From assembly GCA_041648495.1 (NCBI GenBank), contig JBAZOW010000092.1, positions 1 through 12,090 of the forward strand: a stretch of DNA of 12,090 nt. The letters are read 5' to 3'. The notes beneath the pieces are model-generated. The model was not told the origin of the DNA. It worked only from the letters and a program-made list of their open reading frames with translations, and made no database searches. Origin of the DNA: Patulibacter sp041648495 (GTDB lineage: Bacteria; Actinomycetota; Thermoleophilia; Solirubrobacterales; Solirubrobacteraceae). Each line of letters opens with the position of its first letter. Within the stretch, counting starts at the first letter, position 1. Position numbers and translations under genes: made by a program. Shown here piece by piece: positions 7,827-12,090 of this stretch.

Positions 7827-7890
7827 GGGCACGGGCGGGAGCAGTTGACCGGCTCCTGCCCGGTGAACTGCTTCCGCCGGGCGTGCGCCC
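7827..7890 (+). repeat. 43-nt hairpin element, copy 2 (core 7835-7877) with extended stem, after coaX
   Basis: Core: GCGGGAGCAGTT (7835-7846) pairs with AACTGCTTCCGC (7866-7877) with one G-U pair. The 19-nt centre forms an inner stem ACCGG/CCGGT (7848-7852 with 7860-7864) and a 7-nt loop. Outside the core GGGCACG (7827-7833) can pair with CGTGCGCCC with a bulged G, lengthening the hairpin. The core is the reverse complement of copy 1 at 6152-6194 (12 of 12, 16 of 19 and 11 of 12 positions across left arm, centre and right arm). It lies between the coaX stop and the dusB promoter and could end coaX transcripts, though there is no T-run. Confidence 0.85.
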
Positions 7891-7922
7891 CGATCGCACA
7901 CGCCGGAGTCGTCCCGGTCTCG

Positions 7923-7934
7923 TACCCTGGAGGG
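7923..7934 (+). promoter_or_regulatory. putative dusB -10 box (leaderless type)
   Basis: TACCCT at 7923-7928 is 6 nt before ATG 7935. The gap is GGAGGG, which looks like a Shine-Dalgarno but abuts the ATG with no spacer and so should not work as one. This favours a leaderless transcript. Confidence 0.5.
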
Positions 7935-8972
7935 ATGTCCGGTCGTTCCCTCACCGAGTCCTGGACGCTCGGCGGCCTCGAGATCCCCAACCGGGTCACG
8001 CTCGCGCCGCTGGCCGGGATCGGCAACTGGGTCGTGCGGCTGCAGGCCAAGCGCTACGGCGCGGGCTACGCGGTCAGCGAGATGGTCTCGTCGTTCGCGA
8101 TCCACTACCGCAACGAGAAGACCCTCCGCGACCTGCTGACCTTCAAGCCGGAGGAGCGCGACGGCGGACCGGTCGCGATCCAGCTGTTCGGGCAGGACCC
8201 CGAGGTGATGAAGTCGGCCGCCGCCTACGTCGCCGAGCACGTCGCGGTCGACGTGATCGACCTCAACATGGGCTGCCCGGTGCCGAAGGTCTGCAAGACC
8301 GGCGCGGGCGCGGCGATGCTCAAGGACCCCGACACCGCCGTCGCGGTGGCGAAGGCGGCGAAGGAGGGCTCCGGCCTGCCGGTGACCGTCAAGCTGCGCT
8401 CGTCGACGAAGAAGGACGGCGAGCACGACGGCTACGCGCTGGCGGCCCGGCTGGTCGAGGAGGCCGGCGTCGACGCGATCGGCTTCCACCCGCGCAGCGC
8501 CCAGGTCCACCACAAGGGCACGCCCGACTACGCGCTGGCGGCCAAGCTGGTCGACGAGCTGCCGGTGCCGGTGGTGCTGTCCGGCGGCCTGCACGACGCC
8601 GCGCAGACGCTCGCCGCCTACGAGCAGGTGCGCCCGGCCGCGGTGATGATCGCCCGCGGAGGGCTCGGCAACCCGTGGCTGCTCTCCACGCTGCTGGGGC
8701 AGCGCGAGGACGTGGCGCCGACCGCCGACGAGGTCGCCGCCGAGTTCGACTGGCTGCTGGACCGGACGGTCGAGCACCTGGGGGCGGAGCGGGCCGGGCG
8801 CTACCTCCGCAAGCACTACCCGTGGTACGTCGAGCGGCTCGCGGGCCTCGGCTTCCCCGACGCCGCCCGCACGCCGGACAAGCTGCTCCAGGCCGCGCTC
8901 CAGCAGAGCGACGAGATCGAGGTCGCGCGGGAGCGGCTGCGCGCCGCCGTCGCCACGTCGGTCGCGGTCTAG
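7935..8972 (+). CDS. dusB: tRNA-dihydrouridine synthase (DusB-like)
   Basis: A 345-residue FMN/NADPH-dependent enzyme that reduces uridine to dihydrouridine in tRNA. The TIM-barrel N-terminus has NRVTLAPLAGIGNWVVR, then AIQLFGQDPE, the Dus signature LNMGCPVPKVCKTGAGAAML with the catalytic Cys114 in NMGCP (111-115), VTVKLR, GFHPRSAQ (His-x-Arg for FMN/substrate), LSGGL and ARGGLGNPWLL (G242 onward) for the FMN phosphate. The C-terminal helical domain is tRNA-binding, with a motif HYPWYVERL. The frame is open back to 7845, but ATG 7935 is chosen because of the -10 box and because upstream codons lie in the hairpin element. Which Dus subfamily it is cannot be settled by eye; DusB-type is favoured from the GNPWL motif. 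Confidence 0.92.
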   Translation: MSGRSLTESWTLGGLEIPNRVTLAPLAGIGNWVVRLQAKRYGAGYAVSEMVSSFAIHYRNEKTLRDLLTFKPEERDGGPVAIQLFGQDPEVMKSAAAYVAEHVAVDVIDLNMGCPVPKVCKTGAGAAMLKDPDTAVAVAKAAKEGSGLPVTVKLRSSTKKDGEHDGYALAARLVEEAGVDAIGFHPRSAQVHHKGTPDYALAAKLVDELPVPVVLSGGLHDAAQTLAAYEQVRPAAVMIARGGLGNPWLLSTLLGQREDVAPTADEVAAEFDWLLDRTVEHLGAERAGRYLRKHYPWYVERLAGLGFPDAARTPDKLLQAALQQSDEIEVARERLRAAVATSVAV

Positions 8973-8983
8973 TCCGGCTCGAT

Positions 8984-9022
8984 CGGGTCGCGGAACCCGG
9001 TTCTCCGGGACCCTCCGACCCG
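8984..9022 (+). terminator. two-part hairpin after dusB, possible terminator
   Basis: CGGGTCG (8984-8990) pairs with CGACCCG (9016-9022), and inside it CCCGG (8996-9000) pairs with CCGGG (9005-9009) around a TTCT loop, with a 5/6-nt internal loop. It starts 12 nt after the dusB stop, the same distance as the hairpin after hpt. No T-run follows. Confidence 0.45.
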
Positions 9023-9071
9023 TGTGACGCGAGACCCGACCACCCGCACCGGAAGAATTCGCCGGGATGGC

Positions 9072-9179
9072 TATACTGCCCGCTCCGTTCGACGGACGGG
9101 TCGGATCGTCCGTCACCCCAGAACTGCTCGATCGGCGTCGCGGCTTCCGGCTCGGACGCGGTCGGCGAAAGGTCTCACC
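9072..9179 (+). promoter_or_regulatory. greA -10 box and long 5' leader with hairpin
   Basis: TATACT at 9072-9077 is the best -10 box in the window. It predicts a start near 9084 and a leader of about 95 nt. GACGGACG (9091-9098) pairs perfectly with CGTCCGTC (9107-9114) around an 8-nt loop, a few nt after the predicted start. No clear -35 is seen; GGAAGA at 9051 is suggestive only. Confidence 0.5.
9167..9179 (+). promoter_or_regulatory. greA ribosome binding site
   Basis: gAAAGG (9167-9172) lies 7 nt before TTG 9180. This is one of only two clear Shine-Dalgarno sites in the window, and it decides in favour of the TTG start. Confidence 0.6.
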
Positions 9180-9653
9180 TTGTCCAAGGACGTCATCCTC
9201 ACCCACGAGGGTCTCGAGAAGCTCAAGCAGGAACTCGAGCACCTGACGACGGTCAAACGTCGTGAGGTCGCCGAGCGGATCAAGGACGCACGGGACTTCG
9301 GCGACATCTCGGAGAACTCCGAGTACGACGACGCCAAGAACGAGCAGGCGATGATCGAGGGCCGGATCCTCGACATCGAGGAGCAGCTCCGCTCGGCCTC
9401 GGTGATCGACGAGGCCTCGCTGACCACCGACGCGGTCCAGGTCGGCACGCGCGTGACGGTCAAGGACGAGAAGGGCAAGCAGCAGGAGTACGCGCTCGTC
9501 GGGTCGGCCGAGGCCAACCCCGCCGAGAACAAGCTGTCCAACGAGTCGCCGGTCGGCAAGGCCCTGCTCGGCAAGCCCGAGGGCGCCAGCGTCAAGGTCA
9601 ACCTGCCCAACGGCAAGACCCGCACGCTCGAGATCGTCAGCATCTCGCGCTGA
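9180..9653 (+). CDS. greA: transcription elongation factor GreA
   Basis: 157 residues, the exact GreA length, with an unusual TTG start. GreA enters the secondary channel of stalled, backtracked RNA polymerase and triggers cleavage of the RNA 3' end. Residues 1-75 form the coiled coil: SKDVILTHEGLEKLKQELE, then the tip RDFGDISENSEYDDAK with acidic D42 and E45 (equivalent to D41/E44 of E. coli), and DDAKNEQAMIEGRI. The C-terminal FKBP-like domain has VGTRVTVKD, YALVGSAEANPAENKLSNES and SPVGKALLGKPEG, ending in LEIVSISR. The frame is open upstream to GTG 9024, but that extra 52-residue stretch is basic, unlike GreA, and carries the promoter and leader hairpin. lysS follows after 28 nt with no hairpin, so the two may be cotranscribed. 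Confidence 0.97.
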   Translation: MSKDVILTHEGLEKLKQELEHLTTVKRREVAERIKDARDFGDISENSEYDDAKNEQAMIEGRILDIEEQLRSASVIDEASLTTDAVQVGTRVTVKDEKGKQQEYALVGSAEANPAENKLSNESPVGKALLGKPEGASVKVNLPNGKTRTLEIVSISR

Positions 9654-9668
9654 CCGCGCGTGCTCCGC

Positions 9669-9681
9669 TAGGACCCCCGCG
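9669..9681 (+). promoter_or_regulatory. weak putative lysS -10 box
   Basis: TAGGAC at 9669-9674 lies 7 nt before ATG 9682, the same geometry as at other genes here, but the final T is missing. No Shine-Dalgarno is present (ccccgcg). It could be chance, with lysS read from the greA promoter. Confidence 0.25.
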
Positions 9682-11175
9682 ATGACCGAAGACACGGCGG
9701 CGGATCCCGGCGACGGGACCGACCTCCTCGCCGTCCGCCGCGCCAAGCTCGACCGGCTGCGCGCGGCCGACGTCGACCCCTATCCGCACGACTTCGACGG
9801 CGTCGAGCCGATCGCCGCGGTCCGCGAGCGCCACGCCGGCCTCGAGGACGGCGCCGAGACCGACGTCGAGCACCGGATCGCCGGCCGCCTGGTCGCGCGT
9901 CGCGGTCAGGGCAAGATGGCGTTCCTCGACCTCGTCGATCGCTCGGGCCGGATCCAGCTCCAGGCCAAGCTCGACGTGCTCGGCGACGAGCGGATGCCGC
10001 GACTGCTCGACGACATCGACCTCGGCGACCTGATCGGCGTCGACGGCACCGCGTTCATGTCGCGCCGCGGCGAGCTGAGCCTGCGGATCACCGACTACAC
10101 GGTGCTCGCCAAGTCGCTGCGCCCGCCGCCCGACAAGCACCACGGGCTGCAGGACACCGAGCTGCGTCAGCGTCGGCGCGAGCTGGACCTGATCGGCAAC
10201 GAGGAGACCCGGGACGCGTTCATCACGCGCTCGCGGATCGTCTCGGAGATCCGCCGGTTCCTCGACGCGGACGGCTTCCTCGAGGTCGAGACGCCGGTCC
10301 TCCAGCCGCTCTACGGCGGCGCGCTCGCCCGGCCGTTCACGACCCACCACAACGCGCTGGGCCGCGACCTCTACCTGCGGATCGCCACCGAGCTGTACCT
10401 CAAGCGGTTGATCGTCGGCGGGCTCGAGCGGGTCTACGAGCTCGGCAAGAACTTCCGCAACGAGGGGATCAGCCACAAGCACAACCCCGAGTTCACGATG
10501 CTCGAGTGGTACGAGGCCTACGCGGACGTCGAGGACGCCGCGGACCGCCTCGAGGCGTGCGTGCAGCACGTCGCCCGCGCCATCGACTACCAGGGCGAGA
10601 TCCGCTGGACCGAGCCGTGGAAGCGTCAGACGCTGGCCGGCGCGATCGAGGAGCAGACCGGGATCGACGTGCTGGCGCACCGCAGCAGCGAGGCGCTGTC
10701 GACCGTGATCCGCGCCACCGACGGCGTCGACCTGGACCCCGACGGCCGGACCTGGCCGCAGCTCGTCGACGACCTGCTGTCGAAGTACGTCGAGCCGAAG
10801 CTGATCCAGCCGACGATGCTCTTCGACTACCCGGTCGAGCTGTCGCCGTTCGCCAAGCGCAAGCGGACCGAGAGCGGCGAGGACACCGGCCTGGTCGAGC
10901 GCTTCGAGGCGTTCGCGCTGGGGATGGAGATCGCCAACGCGTTCTCCGAGCTCAACGACCCCGACGAGCAGCGTCGCCGCTTCGAGGAGCAGGCGCGTTT
11001 GGAGCTCGAGGGCGACGACGAGGCCCAGCAGTACGACGAGTCGTTCGTCGAGGCGCTGGAGCAGGGGATGCCCCCGACGGGCGGCCTCGGGCTCGGCGTC
11101 GACCGGCTCGTGATCTGCATGACCGGGCGCAACACGATCCGCGAGGTCGTGCTGTTCCCGACCATGCGCGACTGA
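9682..11175 (+). CDS. lysS: lysyl-tRNA synthetase, class II
   Basis: A 497-residue class II LysRS that charges tRNA-Lys. The N-terminal OB-fold anticodon domain spans about residues 50-145 (IAGRLVARRGQGKMAFLDL, RIQLQAK). The catalytic domain has motif 1 in FLEVETPVLQPLYGGALARP, motif 2 FRNEGISHKHNPEFTMLEWY starting at F258, and motif 3 GLGLGVDRL starting at G468 with R475, ending at LFPTMRD, which is the normal C-terminus. LSPFAKR and EIANAFSELNDPDEQ are the usual Lys-pocket signatures. Length matches bacterial LysS (about 490-510), with no extra membrane or acetyltransferase domain as in some actinobacterial LysX. The start ATG is followed by an acidic stretch (MTEDTAADPGDG). The gene order greA-lysS-clpC is consistent with the conserved actinobacterial lysS-clpC neighbourhood. 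Confidence 0.97.
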   Translation: MTEDTAADPGDGTDLLAVRRAKLDRLRAADVDPYPHDFDGVEPIAAVRERHAGLEDGAETDVEHRIAGRLVARRGQGKMAFLDLVDRSGRIQLQAKLDVLGDERMPRLLDDIDLGDLIGVDGTAFMSRRGELSLRITDYTVLAKSLRPPPDKHHGLQDTELRQRRRELDLIGNEETRDAFITRSRIVSEIRRFLDADGFLEVETPVLQPLYGGALARPFTTHHNALGRDLYLRIATELYLKRLIVGGLERVYELGKNFRNEGISHKHNPEFTMLEWYEAYADVEDAADRLEACVQHVARAIDYQGEIRWTEPWKRQTLAGAIEEQTGIDVLAHRSSEALSTVIRATDGVDLDPDGRTWPQLVDDLLSKYVEPKLIQPTMLFDYPVELSPFAKRKRTESGEDTGLVERFEAFALGMEIANAFSELNDPDEQRRRFEEQARLELEGDDEAQQYDESFVEALEQGMPPTGGLGLGVDRLVICMTGRNTIREVVLFPTMRD

Positions 11176-11215
11176 CCGCGACGGTCCCTCCGCCGGGTCC
11201 GGACGCGGCGTCGCA

Positions 11216-11233
11216 CGAGCGGTGGACCGCTCG
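11216..11233 (+). terminator. hairpin after lysS, possible terminator
   Basis: CGAGCGGT (11216-11223) and ACCGCTCG (11226-11233) form an 8-bp perfect palindrome with a 2-nt centre. As RNA this is at most a 6-bp stem with a 6-nt loop, 40 nt after the lysS stop. No T-run follows; it could instead be a protein-binding site upstream of clpC. Confidence 0.35.
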
Positions 11234-11271
11234 GGTCCGGGAGACCGGTCGGGCCCGGGGTTCCGCGCTGG

Positions 11272-11304
11272 TAGGATCAAACGTGATCCACGGAAGGACC
11301 CGAG
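11272..11304 (+). promoter_or_regulatory. clpC promoter, start-site palindrome and ribosome binding site
   Basis: TAGGAT at 11272-11277 is a -10 box. GGATCA (11274-11279), AACG, TGATCC (11284-11289) is a perfect 6-bp inverted repeat covering the -10 and the predicted start near 11284. GGAAGGA (11292-11298) is a strong Shine-Dalgarno 6 nt before ATG 11305. The palindrome does not match CIRCE, CtsR, HAIR or ClgR sites as I know them. Confidence 0.55.

Positions 11305-12090
<786 letters not shown>

Noticed and set aside
7821..7830. GGGTTAGGG, telomere-like motif after coaX
   Set aside because: A single short occurrence with no tandem repetition; chance.
6152..7877. The hairpin pair as terminal inverted repeats of an insertion sequence
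   Set aside because: No transposase lies between them, the enclosed genes are a GST-fold protein and the housekeeping gene coaX, and each element is itself a complete palindrome. No target duplication is evident.
7929..7934. GGAGGG before dusB as a Shine-Dalgarno
   Set aside because: It directly abuts the ATG with no spacer, whereas 5-9 nt are needed. The -10 box just upstream suggests a leaderless transcript.
9122..9129. AACTGCTC in the greA leader as a third copy of the 43-nt element
   Set aside because: Only 8 nt of one arm match, and there is no partner arm or centre sequence nearby; likely chance.
9024..9179. A 52-residue N-terminal extension of GreA from GTG 9024
   Set aside because: The extension is Arg/Thr-rich and unlike GreA, contains the TATACT box and leader hairpin, and the TTG at 9180 has a Shine-Dalgarno and gives the exact family length.
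11176..11304. CIRCE, CtsR, HAIR or ClgR operator before clpC
   Set aside because: I looked for TTAGCACTC-N9-GAGTGCTAA, GGTCAAA direct repeats, CTTGAGT-N7-ACTCAAG and CGC-N5-GCG. The nearest is CGC-N4-GCG at 11212-11221, with the wrong spacing and flanks.

Overview
The window is a very GC-rich, almost fully coding stretch of a bacterial chromosome. GC-rich codon use, the conserved order tilS-hpt-ftsH-fol genes-coaX-lysS-clpC, and the protein sequences point to Actinomycetota. A Thermoleophilia/Solirubrobacterales-type genome is my best inference, but nothing here proves the class. Thirteen genes are called. Twelve are on the + strand and one (a GST-fold protein) is on the - strand. tilS is cut by the left edge and clpC by the right edge. 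No tRNA, rRNA, CRISPR, transposase, integrase or prophage gene is visible.

Layout. 1-353: 3' end of tilS. 365-949: hpt. 1062-3056: ftsH, followed by a hairpin-rich spacer. 3236-4045: folP. 4123-4671: folB with an unusual 62-residue acidic N-terminus. 4715-5605: TesB-like acyl-CoA thioesterase, overlapping folK (5602-6150) by ATGA. 6212-6955 (-): GST-fold protein, convergent with folK and divergent from coaX. 7046-7810: coaX. 7935-8972: dusB. 9180-9653: greA. 9682-11175: lysS. 11305 to the end: clpC N-terminal part. No gap between genes exceeds about 210 bases.

How the genes relate. folP, folB and folK supply three steps of the dihydropteroate branch of folate synthesis; folE, often found beside ftsH/folP in Actinobacteria, is not here. 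coaX starts CoA synthesis. tilS, dusB and lysS serve tRNA maturation, modification and charging. ftsH and clpC are the two AAA+ protease components, greA rescues stalled RNA polymerase, and hpt salvages purines. This is a housekeeping locus rather than an accessory island.

The most interesting signals are non-coding. (1) Two 43-nt hairpin elements, one after folK and one after coaX, are reverse-complement copies of each other (39 of 43 positions) and bracket the GST/coaX pair. Their sequence differences keep the fold only when read as + strand RNA. (2) Seven genes, with lysS as a weaker eighth, have a TANNNT-like -10 box 6-8 nt before the start codon and no usable Shine-Dalgarno, which predicts widespread leaderless transcription. 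(3) Operator-like palindromes overlap the promoters of the thioesterase and clpC. (4) greA has a long structured leader. (5) FolB has an acidic extension. All are readings of the sequence by eye; no database search or folding program was run.
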